A stretch of DNA of 13,854 bases, taken from the NCBI GenBank assembly GCA_964444795.1, contig CAYUIQ010000229.1:1-13854 (forward strand), read 5' to 3'. This document shows, one piece after another, positions 1-7,288 of this stretch. Below the pieces are notes generated by a model that worked only from the letters and a program-made list of their open reading frames with translations, was not told the DNA's origin and ran no database searches. Origin of the DNA: JABMRP01 sp964444795 (lineage in GTDB: Bacteria; Planctomycetota; Planctomycetia; Pirellulales; Thermoguttaceae). The translations under genes and the position numbers were made by a program. Numbering within the stretch: the first letter of the stretch is position 1; every line of letters begins with the position of its first letter.

Positions 1-208
1 TTGTTCCAGGTTCGGGAGTTGTTTCAGGCTCGGGAGTTGTTTCAGGCTCGTGAGTTGTTCCGGGCTCGGGAGTTGTTCCAGGTTCGGGAGTTGTTCCGGG
101 CTCGGGAGTTGTCCCAGGCTCAGGAGTCGTCCCAGGCTCGGGAGTCGTTCCAGGCTCGGGAGTTGTTCCAGGCTCAGGAGTCGTTCCAGGCTCGGGAGTC
201 GTTCCAGG
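1..208 (-). repeat. 18-bp tandem repeat encoding (TTPEPG)n inside SecDF
   Basis: About 11 copies of an 18-bp unit, in frame with secDF, encode Thr-Thr-Pro-Glu-Pro-Gly. Copies nearer the left edge have Glu in place of Gly (TTPEPE) and one has TTHEPE. Copies differ mainly by third-position changes (cgt/tgt for Thr, tcc/ccc for Gly) and the Gly/Glu swap, so the tract is not a recent perfect expansion. It runs past the window edge, so the copy number is a minimum. Such Pro/Thr/Glu-rich tracts are expected to be extended and disordered. From topology it should lie on the periplasmic side, between SecF TM1 and TM2. Confidence 0.93.
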
Positions 209-2755
209 TCCGCTCGTCACCGGCGGCTGAACGGCGCGTCTGGTTCGTAGCGGCACCGGGTCCTTGAAGTCCATCGAAAGGATGGCCAGTTGACCGGGAA
301 AGGCCAATTCGACGACCATTTTCACCTGATCGACCTCCGACATGCTCTCGATCATCTCGTCGAGTTGCTCGTCGCTCAAGCTGCCGTGAAAGGATCGCAG
401 TTTCTCGCGCAACCGCGCCTGGAAGTCCGGGGCTTCCCAGTTGTCCGATTTCACCCCCGACGTATTGATGTTGAATCGTGTGTTGGGGATCTCGTTCTCG
501 ATGCTCACCGCGCTGACGGCCAGGTCGTCCAGATTGTCCAGACCGCTCCGCACGTTGCCGATTTTCTGGCTGTCCTCGAAGACCGTCTGGATGGAGACAC
601 CGCCGGTGAAGTCGATATCGAGCAATCCCTTCCCGCGGTCGAAGACTCCGGCCAGTCCGATGAGGATCAGGGCGATCGAGGCGATTGCCGCGGGTCGCCG
701 GCTGCCGATGAAGTCGATTTTCGTTTTCCCGAGGAGTTGTTGGAACTTCAGTTCGGTGATCCACCGCTTGCGCTCGGCAATATCGAAGATGACCCGCGAG
801 CAGAAGATCGCGGTATACATACTCAAGACGACGCCCAACCAGAGGATGACGGCGAAGCCTTTGACTTGCTCGCTTCCGATTACGTAGAGGACGGTGGCGG
901 TAATCAGAGTGGTCAGGTTGGCGTCGACGATGGTGGTCGTCGCCCGGGCGAATCCATTGCGAATGGCCATGCGCAGGGCCGCGCCCCGGGCGATTTCCTC
1001 GCGGATACGCTCGAAGATGAGGACGTTGGCGTCGACGGCCATGCCGACGGTCAACACCAGCCCGGCCAGACCGGCCAGCGTGAAGGCGGCGCCCACGCCG
1101 GTCATAATGGCCATGATCAGCAGGAGGTTCATCAACAGGGCCGTGCAGGCGACGAAACCGGAAAACCGGTAGTACACGACCATGAAGACCAGCACCAGGA
1201 GCATCGATACGGTGATGGCCACCGACCCCTTGATAATCGTGTCGGTTCCCAGCGTGGCGCCGGTGACCTCTTCTCGGGCGGGAATCGGATTGAGCGTGGC
1301 CGGCAAACTCCCGGCGTTGAGGACGTCGGCCAAGGCTTGGGCAGTTTCCTGAGTGAAACCACCGCTAATCTGCCCGTTCTTCGAGATTGTGCTAATTATG
1401 TTCGGGGCCGAGTAGAGTTCGTTGTTGAGAATGATCCCCAGTTGCCGCGGAATGCCCTGAGCGCCTTGGGGAAGATTGCGGCTGGTCAGGGCCGCAAAGC
1501 GGTTCGAGCCCGCCGAATCGAACGTGAACTCGACACACGGGGTCGCCGATTTGGGATCGATATCCTGTCCCACGCGCGACAGATGGTCGCCGGTGACGTA
1601 CTCATCCTCGGCGGGGGTGATGCAGAAGACCTCAAGGCGGCCCTTGCCCTGACGCGTGGCAATGCTGCTATTGCCGAGGAAGGTCTGCTCGCGCCCTTGT
1701 TGGACCGGATACCAGCGGCCCCTTTCCTCGACTCGCTCACCCGAGGGAGCGTCGGGGTCGGGTATCGTGACCGTTACTCGATGCACGTCGTCGCCAACTT
1801 CTCTGGCCAGCTCAATATCGCCGCCGTCGTCTTTGTGGGTGGCCAGGATGCGGAAGTGGAGACTGCCCTTGTTCCGCACCTTGTTCTTGATGCGTTCCAG
1901 TTCGTAGGGTCCGGCCTGCGGCATGACGATCAGGATCTGTTCCTCGCCGTGCTTGCGGATGTCGATCTCGGCCGTGCCACCCGGGTCGATCCGCTTCTTC
2001 AGCGCGGCGACCACTTTGTCCATGTCCAGCTTTCGCTCCGAGGTACCCGCCGCCGCGGAATCGCCCTCTCCGGGTATCTCCTCGTCCACCGCCAAAATGT
2101 CGTACACCAGAATGACGCCGCCGCTGAGGTCGATTCCCAACGTGGGCGTCCAGTTCTTTGCCCAAAGAATCACGACGCTTGCCACGATCGAGAAGAAGAT
2201 CAGGCCCAGTTTCCAGCCGTAGTCGGGCATGCGGAGTTTTCGGGCCACTCGCCCAGCCAAGGCGAAGGGCACGATCCAGGCGGCCATCGCGATCATCAAC
2301 TTGAAAATCCAGTGCAGCGACCAGGGCTCGGTACGAAATTCGCCGGTTCCCCACCAGGCGGTCGTCGCCTCGGTATCGGCTTTCGCTTTGTCACTAGCCT
2401 GGACGCGGAAGGAGTATCCCGTCTCCCGCTGCAACTCGGCCAGTTCAACCTTGTACCGGGTCTGACCGGTCTCCAGTTTTTCGACCTCGACACTGCCGTC
2501 CCAGCCTTCGTCGGTGTCTCCCGGGTCCTCGGTGCCGTAGAAAACGGTCACCGTCGTGGTCTTCGGGGCAAAGTCGAAGACTTCGATCAAGACGGTCGCC
2601 GAAGTGTCGGTTTTCGAGTCGACTTTGCATTCCCCGAATCTCGGGGCAACGGCTCCCATCGCCGGGGCGACCCATTGCGTCACCGCCATGCCTAGCGTCA
2701 CGACCACACAGGCCGCCAACAGGGGTAGTTTCCGTCCGGGACAATAGTTCGACAT
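1..2755 (-). CDS. secDF: Protein translocase subunit SecDF (SecD-SecF fusion), 3' end outside window
   Basis: Inner-membrane Sec accessory protein that uses proton flow to pull preproteins out of SecYEG. I translated it from the minus strand: 918 codons are open from ATG at 2755 to the left edge, with no stop, so it is partial. SD AAGGAG (2765-2770) lies 9 nt before the ATG. Order: N-terminal hydrophobic segment (about 9-33), an FN3-like beta domain (about 35-143), an extra TM (about 150-169), a basic loop (RKLR), canonical SecD TM1 (about 183-198), the SecD motif LGIDLSGG (206-213), the P1 region, TM2 (about 509-529), and the conserved FERIREEIARG and DANLTTLI stretches. SecF starts with its TM1 near 686-702 and DFTGG at 715-719. 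The SecF periplasmic part then runs into a (TTPEPG)n tract from residue 851 to the edge. SecF TM2-6 must lie outside. It follows yajC by 74 bp. SecD/SecF identity is certain; the FN3 call is inferred from pattern. Confidence 0.95.
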   Translation of the reverse strand, partial: MSNYCPGRKLPLLAACVVVTLGMAVTQWVAPAMGAVAPRFGECKVDSKTDTSATVLIEVFDFAPKTTTVTVFYGTEDPGDTDEGWDGSVEVEKLETGQTRYKVELAELQRETGYSFRVQASDKAKADTEATTAWWGTGEFRTEPWSLHWIFKLMIAMAAWIVPFALAGRVARKLRMPDYGWKLGLIFFSIVASVVILWAKNWTPTLGIDLSGGVILVYDILAVDEEIPGEGDSAAAGTSERKLDMDKVVAALKKRIDPGGTAEIDIRKHGEEQILIVMPQAGPYELERIKNKVRNKGSLHFRILATHKDDGGDIELAREVGDDVHRVTVTIPDPDAPSGERVEERGRWYPVQQGREQTFLGNSSIATRQGKGRLEVFCITPAEDEYVTGDHLSRVGQDIDPKSATPCVEFTFDSAGSNRFAALTSRNLPQGAQGIPRQLGIILNNELYSAPNIISTISKNGQISGGFTQETAQALADVLNAGSLPATLNPIPAREEVTGATLGTDTIIKGSVAITVSMLLVLVFMVVYYRFSGFVACTALLMNLLLIMAIMTGVGAAFTLAGLAGLVLTVGMAVDANVLIFERIREEIARGAALRMAIRNGFARATTTIVDANLTTLITATVLYVIGSEQVKGFAVILWLGVVLSMYTAIFCSRVIFDIAERKRWITELKFQQLLGKTKIDFIGSRRPAAIASIALILIGLAGVFDRGKGLLDIDFTGGVSIQTVFEDSQKIGNVRSGLDNLDDLAVSAVSIENEIPNTRFNINTSGVKSDNWEAPDFQARLREKLRSFHGSLSDEQLDEMIESMSEVDQVKMVVELAFPGQLAILSMDFKDPVPLRTRRAVQPPVTSGPGTTPEPGTTPEPGTTPEPGTTPEPGTTPEPGTTPEPGTTPEPGTTPEPGTTHEPETTPEPETTPEPGT

Positions 2756-2829
2756 TCCTGTTTGCTCCTTGGCCGGATCGTATCGGGCGGCACTCAGCGC
2801 CGTCTCGACATGCTCATCCGGCTTGTGCG

Positions 2830-3177
2830 TCATGAAGAAGTTGATTTGCCGTCCGCCGCCGGATCGCCCAGAATCTGGGCAATCGAGGCGAGCGTCATGC
2901 GGAGTTTTGTGTTGGTGGCCTCGTCGACCTTGATAGTCACTTCGTTGGCCTCGGTATGGACGTTGGTTACCAGGCCGTAAATGCCCCCCGCGGTGATCAC
3001 GCGGTCGTTGCGCTTCACGGCGGCGAGCATCGCCTGGCGAGCGGCCTGCTCGCGCCGTTGCGGCCGAATCAGGAGGAAATAGAAGAGAAAGCCGATGGCC
3101 AGGAAGGGCATCAGCATGCCTCCCAAACCACCCCCCCCCTCGGCCAGAAGCATCCACGAATTTGTCCAATGGGCCAC
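2830..3177 (-). CDS. yajC: Preprotein translocase subunit YajC
   Basis: Small single-pass membrane protein that associates with SecDF. It has 115 residues, typical for the family. The N-terminus is short and periplasmic, with a glycine run (GGGGLGG). A TM helix at about 20-40 (MLMPFLAIGFLFYFLLIRPQ) is followed directly by the hallmark IRPQRRE cytoplasmic boundary. The soluble part contains VKRNDRVITAGGIYGLV, which matches the conserved YajC core (GD.V.T.GGI.G.V). The start is supported by GGAG at 3185-3188, 7 nt upstream. It lies between tgt and secDF in the common order tgt-yajC-secD/F. A weak promoter candidate lies in the 184-bp gap upstream, so yajC-secDF may be transcribed separately from tgt as well as together with it. 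Confidence 0.97.
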   Translation of the reverse strand: MAHWTNSWMLLAEGGGGLGGMLMPFLAIGFLFYFLLIRPQRREQAARQAMLAAVKRNDRVITAGGIYGLVTNVHTEANEVTIKVDEATNTKLRMTLASIAQILGDPAADGKSTSS

Positions 3178-3303
3178 GAGCGTTCTCCACCAAGTATGCG
3201 TGGGTTATCTGCGATTTGCTGCTGCTTGTTGTCTTGCGGTTCGCGGAGCCCCCCCGGGGAAATGGGACCCATGGGGCCTCTCTTGTGCCGGGGGTAGCCC
3301 CTT

Positions 3304-3332
3304 ATCCTAAATGGTGAAGCCCCAACGGACAA
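3304..3332 (-). promoter_or_regulatory. Candidate sigma70-type promoter for yajC-secDF
   Basis: On the minus strand, TTGTCC (3327-3332) and TAGGAT (3304-3309) are separated by exactly 17 nt. Each matches four of six positions of the sigma70 consensus. It lies about 125 nt upstream of the yajC start, in the otherwise empty gap after tgt. Two imperfect hexamers in a GC-rich gap can occur by chance, so this is tentative. Confidence 0.25.
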
Positions 3333-3361
3333 GGGGAGATGGGGGTCCACCCCGGGCCACT

Positions 3362-4492
3362 TTAATCGGCCTCCCTTTCGTTTCCCCAGTCGCGCAGCTT
3401 GTCCCGAAAGAATTCCTCGAAGCGGTCACCGACGATCGCCTCTCGCGCGCCGGCCAACAGCCGTTGGTAGTACGTCAGGTTGTGGATCGAGAGGAGAATG
3501 GGGCCCAACATCTCACCCGCCTTGAACAGATGCCGCAGATACGCTCGGCTGTGGCGACAGGCGGGGCATGGGCACCCCTTCTCAAGAGGGGAATCGTCTC
3601 GCTCATATTGGAGATTTCGTAATCGCAAGGTTCCTCTGGCGGTGAAGGCCATGGCGTTGCGGCCGTTTCGGGTGGGCATCACGCAATCGAACAGATCGAT
3701 ACCCCGGCGGATGGCCTGGAGCAAATCGATCGGGCGCCCGACGCCCATCAGGTATCGCGGCCGCTCGGCGGGCATCGCCGGGGTAACGACGTCGAGCACG
3801 CGGACCATTTCCTCCGGCGTTTCGCCCACGCTGAGACCGCCGACGGCGTAGCCGGGAAAGTCGAGATCGACCAGGCGCCGGACACACTGCAACCGCAGAT
3901 CCGCGTCGAGCCCTCCCTGGATGATCCCGAACAGGGCCTGATCCTGGCGCGTGGCCGCCTCGCGACACTCACTGGCCCAGCGAACGGTCCGGTCGACCGC
4001 GTCGCGGATGATGGCCGGATCGTTGGGCAGCGCGACGACGTGATCCAGGACCATGGCCACGTCGGCGCCAAGCGCTTCCTGGATTTCGACGGCCCGGCGG
4101 GGCGATAGTTCCAGCAGTCGTCCGTCGATGTGCGAGCGAAACGTGGCCCCCTGGTCGTTGACCCGAGTGCGCTGGGCCAGACTGAAAAGTTGGTATCCGC
4201 CGCTATCGGTCAAGATCGGGCCGTCCCAGCCGGTGAATTGGTGCAGGCCGCCCAGTTCGGCCACGACCTCGTGGCCGGGGCGCAGGGCCAAGTGATAGGT
4301 GTTGCCCAGCACCATTTCCGCCCCGGTATTTCGGACTTGATCGACCAGCAGGCCCTTGACCGAGCCTTGCGTGCCGACGGGCATGAAGGCGGGCAGTTGG
4401 ACCGGTCCGTGCGGGGTGTGCAACGTACTGCGCCGCGCGGCGCAGTGGGCGTCGACGTGGCGGAGATCGAAGGCCGGCGGAACGGGGTTCAT
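3362..4492 (-). CDS. tgt: tRNA-guanine transglycosylase (queuine tRNA-ribosyltransferase)
   Basis: Exchanges the wobble guanine of GUN-anticodon tRNAs (Asp, Asn, His, Tyr) for preQ1 in queuosine synthesis. From the chosen ATG it has 376 residues, the usual bacterial length. Visible landmarks: the TDSGGYQLF loop with the active-site Asp (D96), FGIIQGG (188-194), GYAVGGLSVGE (214-224), the nucleophile Asp in FDCVMPTRNGR (D269), and the zinc site C307, C309, C312 and H337 (CPCPAC ... IHN). An in-frame ATG exists at 4606, but the extra 38 codons would translate the REP-like inverted repeat, and homologues begin near MNPVPPAF, so 4492 is preferred even though no clear SD precedes it. It lies downstream of the TPR gene and upstream of yajC-secDF, the order seen in many bacteria. 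Confidence 0.97.
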   Translation of the reverse strand: MNPVPPAFDLRHVDAHCAARRSTLHTPHGPVQLPAFMPVGTQGSVKGLLVDQVRNTGAEMVLGNTYHLALRPGHEVVAELGGLHQFTGWDGPILTDSGGYQLFSLAQRTRVNDQGATFRSHIDGRLLELSPRRAVEIQEALGADVAMVLDHVVALPNDPAIIRDAVDRTVRWASECREAATRQDQALFGIIQGGLDADLRLQCVRRLVDLDFPGYAVGGLSVGETPEEMVRVLDVVTPAMPAERPRYLMGVGRPIDLLQAIRRGIDLFDCVMPTRNGRNAMAFTARGTLRLRNLQYERDDSPLEKGCPCPACRHSRAYLRHLFKAGEMLGPILLSIHNLTYYQRLLAGAREAIVGDRFEEFFRDKLRDWGNEREAD

Positions 4493-4517
4493 GGCATGGC
4501 CCGGCAATGGATCGGAT

Positions 4518-4606
4518 GTGTGCCACTGCTTGCTTGCAAGCAGTGCCTTTTTGCCGGGTTTCGTGCTCGAATCCAACGCACTGCCTGCAAGCAAGCAGTG
4601 GCACAC
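4518..4606. repeat. REP/BIME-like inverted repeat pair
   Basis: Two 28-nt arms, 4518-4545 and 4579-4606, are inverted copies with one mismatch, separated by 33 nt. Each arm is itself a dyad: CACTGCTTGC, TT, GCAAGCAGTG on the left (perfect 10-bp stem), and CACTGCCTGC, AA, GCAAGCAGTG on the right (one mismatch). The element fills most of the 131-bp gap between the TPR gene stop and the tgt start. Two palindromic units facing each other is the layout of bacterial REP doublets (BIMEs). No transposase or REP-associated tyrosine transposase is encoded in this window. Confidence 0.85.
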
Positions 4607-4623
4607 GGCTCTTCACCGGGCTG

Positions 4624-5949
4624 CTAGTCGCCGCGAAGTTTCAAGGCGTGGACGGTCAGCTTCTCACGAACCTCGTTGAGACTCGTCACCCCGAAATTCT
4701 TGCATTCCAGCAGGTCGTCGCCGGTTCGCCGGACCAATTCGCCGATCGTGCTGATTCCCAGCCGGATCATGCACTTTCGGGCGCGAACCGACAGGCTGAG
4801 ATCGGAAATCGATCGTCCCAAGAGGGCCTGCTCGTCGGCGCTGAGCGACTCGGGTTCGTAAGGCAGTTCGGCGGCCCGTTTTTCGGAGGCGAACTGGCCT
4901 AACCGCAACCCTTTCGACAGCAGCATTTCCCTGATTTCGATGAGGCTGGTTTCGCCGAAGTTCTTGCTGCCCAGCAGTTCCTGTTCGGTGCTCCGGGCCA
5001 GGTCCCCCAGCGTCATAATGCCCATTTTCTGCAGGCAGTTGCGGCTGCGGACCGACAGTTCGAAGTCGGTTACCGGGATGCCGAGAAGCTGCCCGATCCG
5101 ATCGCGCTTTCGCTGCGCGTCCTCGTCGTAGTACATGTCTCGCGAGGCTTCGGCATCCTTGAGGAACAGGGCCGCTTGCGCGTGATTGGGACGAGAGTCG
5201 AGCACGCGTTCGTAGCATTGGGCGGCTTGGGCAAACTGCCCGCGATCCTCGTACAACAGGCCAAGGTTCAGTAGCGGTCCTTCGTGGGGAGGAAACTGCG
5301 CGACCGACCGCTTGTACAGTTCCATCGCTCGTTCGTCGTTGCCGTAACGATCGTTCTCCACGGCCAACCCGAATAGCGCGCCTGCATGGTTTCGGTCGAT
5401 CTCGACGGCCCGTTCGTACAAGGCGGTGACTTCCGACGGGTTGCCCCCCAGGGCGGCCACGGTTGCCGCGCGTTGGGCAAGGTACTCGGCCGTTTGTTCC
5501 ACCGCGCCGGAGAGGTTGTCCAGGACGGCCAAAGCGGCTGCCGCGTCGCCCCCGCGTCTCAGTGCCTCGGATTCTCCCAAGGCACAGGGATCGCTGGGAA
5601 AGCCGGCCTTTTGCGCCGCTTGGAAGCATTGCCCGGCCGCGCCGAAATCGCTTCGCGCCAGATGGGCCCGGGCCAGGTAGAACTGCGCCAGGGCGCCCCC
5701 GTCGGCCTGTTCCAATATGCTGACCGCACGATACAACCGCCCCAACAAACAGAGGCAAACGCCCAGACGAACGTTCTGGGCGGGGGTCAACTCCCCGGTC
5801 GCTTCCAGATCGGCCACGGAGTCGCGAAGCGTGCGGAAGGACGAGAAATCCCGAGCGACTGCCCCGCGCAGTTGCTCGGCCTCGCCGGAACCGAATGCGC
5901 CGTCGAATACCACCAGTTGCCTGATGTCCAACTCAGCCTCTTGCGACAT
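4624..5949 (-). CDS. TPR protein with two C-terminal RNA polymerase alpha-CTD-like domains
   Basis: 441 residues, no signal peptide or TM, so probably cytoplasmic. Residues about 60-265 are tetratricopeptide-like helical repeats (clear units at 171-204, 205-238 and 239-265, e.g. FAQAAQCYERVLDSRPNHAQA). An acidic/basic linker follows (DMYYDEDAQRKRDR). Then come two copies of a domain matching RNAP alpha-CTD: about 291-350 (LSVRSRNCL ... LGDLARSTEQELL ... KNFGETSLIEI) and 380-440 (LSVRARKCM ... IGELVRRTGDDLL ... KNFGVTSLNEV). Against E. coli alpha, copy 1 keeps R265, N268, C269, G296, S299 and E302 (here R301, N304, C305, G332, S335, E338) but K298 is Thr. Copy 2 also has Lys at the N268 position. 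There is no alpha-NTD, so it is not RpoA. SD CAAGGGAG (5957-5964) lies 7 nt from the ATG. The cellular role is unknown; binding DNA or transcription factors is inferred from the domains. Confidence 0.93.
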   Translation of the reverse strand: MSQEAELDIRQLVVFDGAFGSGEAEQLRGAVARDFSSFRTLRDSVADLEATGELTPAQNVRLGVCLCLLGRLYRAVSILEQADGGALAQFYLARAHLARSDFGAAGQCFQAAQKAGFPSDPCALGESEALRRGGDAAAALAVLDNLSGAVEQTAEYLAQRAATVAALGGNPSEVTALYERAVEIDRNHAGALFGLAVENDRYGNDERAMELYKRSVAQFPPHEGPLLNLGLLYEDRGQFAQAAQCYERVLDSRPNHAQAALFLKDAEASRDMYYDEDAQRKRDRIGQLLGIPVTDFELSVRSRNCLQKMGIMTLGDLARSTEQELLGSKNFGETSLIEIREMLLSKGLRLGQFASEKRAAELPYEPESLSADEQALLGRSISDLSLSVRARKCMIRLGISTIGELVRRTGDDLLECKNFGVTSLNEVREKLTVHALKLRGD

Positions 5950-5989
5950 CGCCGCTCTCCCTTGAACATCGGAAATGCTTGTTTCTTAA

Positions 5990-6004
5990 CAGCCCGTTGA
6001 AAAC
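5990..6004 (-). repeat. Dispersed 15-nt motif, copy 1
   Basis: GTTTTCAACGGGCTG on the minus strand, identical to plus-strand 7702-7716. It lies between the tRNA-Thr and the TPR gene. A looser match (CTTCACCGGGCTGCTAG) overlaps the TPR gene stop near 4610-4626. The motif contains a short dyad (GTT/AAC core), so it may be a small mobile or REP-type unit. Two exact copies are too few to name it. Confidence 0.5.
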
Positions 6005-6050
6005 CCACCAGCGCTCGCGCAGCCCACACGGTGCGGCATGAGACTCGAAG

Positions 6051-6124
6051 AGCCAGCGGTGGGACTCGAACCCACAACCCCCGCATTACGAATGCGGCGC
6101 TCTGCCAATTGAAGCTACGCTGGC
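6051..6124 (-). tRNA. tRNA-Thr (anticodon CGT)
   Basis: Complete cloverleaf on the minus strand. Acceptor GCCAGCG pairs with CGCTGGC (6052-6124 without the discriminator). The D arm is GCTT/GAGC. The anticodon stem is CCGCA/TGCGG with loop TTCGTAA, giving anticodon CGT, which reads ACG threonine codons. The variable loop has 5 nt, and the T arm is GTGGG, TTCGAGT, CCCAC. The discriminator would be U at 6051. No CCA is encoded, so it is added by nucleotidyltransferase. The tRNA stands alone, with the TPR gene about 100 bp downstream and the FliL-like gene 241 bp upstream. Confidence 0.97.
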
Positions 6125-6335
6125 AAGTTGTTTCGAGGCAATCGTTCGCTCCCGGCCCCTGGTGGGGACTCAATAGCCGGGATATTACCCCCCAGTTTGT
6201 GGGCGAATGGTCCACCGATCTCGGTTTCTTCCACGGCACCAATCGCCACAATTCCAGTAGAGGTGGCGACGCGTGGCCGAAATTGGCCGAATTACATACT
6301 GTATCACCTTCCCCCGCGACCGACAAGCCGGCACA

Positions 6336-6352
6336 TTCGGCGAAACGCCGAA
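6336..6352 (-). other. Short hairpin just after the FliL-like gene
   Basis: TTCGGCG, AAA, CGCCGAA forms a perfect 7-bp stem with a 3-nt loop, 13 nt past the stop of the 6366-6953 gene. No U-tract follows on the minus strand, so it is not a standard intrinsic terminator. It could stabilise the mRNA 3' end. The rest of 6125-6365 shows nothing I can assign. Confidence 0.35.
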
Positions 6353-6365
6353 ATGCGGGAGGAGG

Positions 6366-6953
6366 TTAGGAGGAGGGCTCTTTTTCGACCCACGGCACAT
6401 TGGGAGGGATTTCCTCGCCAGCCCCCTCGGAAGGCACCATGCGTTGAAGTTGCAGGTCGGTGATGATCACCTGGGCGATGACCCGCGCTGAGAGCGTTTC
6501 GCTGATCTGCTCCTGAAGACGGTGCTTCAGTTCGCCGAGCTCGGTGTCTTCGAAGTCACCGCCGTGTGCCTGACGCAGCAACTCCTCGATGTCCTGCTGG
6601 ACGCGAAACTTGTTGATTTCCAGCAACTGCTCGCCGGTTTCGGCGACTTCCGCGATCAGGCTCAGATGCACCGTGAACACCGCGGATGCTACCGGAGAAT
6701 CGCTCTCATCCTCGGCCGTAAACGTAAATTCGCCCAACGTGACTTCCGGCGGTAGCCCGGCGCCGCTGCCTCCCGTCGAGAGACCGTAACACACCAAAAC
6801 GACGCCGTGTGTCAACAGCGAAACACCCAGGAATATCCCCAGCCACCGTCGGGTTGCCAGCTTGGCAAGCCATGTTCGGCCGGGGGACGGTGCGGGAGAA
6901 GCCTTGATCTCGGCACCATCGGTCTCGGCTGGATTGGGTTTCGATTCGTCCAT
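6366..6953 (-). CDS. FliL-like single-pass membrane protein
   Basis: 195 residues. A charged, Pro-rich cytoplasmic N-terminus (1-36) precedes one TM helix (about 38-58, LGIFLGVSLLTHGVVLVCYG). A periplasmic domain follows. Its pattern resembles FliL: EVTLGEFTFT then a strand AVFTVHLSLI, a helix with NKFRVQQDIEELLRQ, then ELKHRLQEQISETLSARV and a final strand VIITDLQLQ. In FliL the corresponding parts are the L-P-F-hydrophobic strand, the LR-E-I helix and the closing LFTDFVVQ strand. FliL supports the flagellar stator, but no flagellar gene is visible nearby, so a stand-alone role is possible. SD AGGGAGG (6964-6970) lies 10 nt before the ATG. The fold assignment is from pattern only and moderate; that this is a real gene is well supported. 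Confidence 0.6.
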   Translation of the reverse strand: MDESKPNPAETDGAEIKASPAPSPGRTWLAKLATRRWLGIFLGVSLLTHGVVLVCYGLSTGGSGAGLPPEVTLGEFTFTAEDESDSPVASAVFTVHLSLIAEVAETGEQLLEINKFRVQQDIEELLRQAHGGDFEDTELGELKHRLQEQISETLSARVIAQVIITDLQLQRMVPSEGAGEEIPPNVPWVEKEPSS

Positions 6954-7288
6954 GGGGTAGCAGCCTCCCTAAATCGGGTTGCGTGATCCCGGTAGTCGTC
7001 CGGGTAGGTCCCACCACGCTTCAGACGACAATGGCGGGGTCCCGGAGCCGGCGATCGCACCCAGTCAGATCGCGTGTCTTGCCAAGCGAATGACAGGAAA
7101 CGGGCCTTTGCCGACTCATCCAAAATCTAGCTTACGGTGGTGGACCGATGGAAAATGATCTAGAAGAGGGGGTGGATTCTACGAATTCACCGAGGGGTAT
7201 TACGGAAGGCGCGGTTTCTTGGGCGTCCGAGAACACGTTTTCGGGCGGGTTGCCAGGCGGGCGGGTCGCCAGACAGGGGAGGGCCAAG

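Noticed and set aside
1..208. CRISPR-like array from regular repeats
   Set aside because: The 18-bp units are contiguous without spacers and are in frame with secDF.
290..2695. 801-codon open frame on the plus strand
   Set aside because: It is the exact antisense frame of secDF. The minus-strand translation gives clear SecD and SecF motifs, while the plus translation is His/Asp/Gly-rich with no recognisable family.
3178..3361. Intrinsic terminator after tgt
   Set aside because: Several short G/C runs can pair, but no stable stem with a U-tract is present on the minus strand.
4493..4606. Longer N-terminus for tgt from ATG at 4606
   Set aside because: The added 38 codons translate a palindromic repeat and the spacer, and homologues start near 4492.
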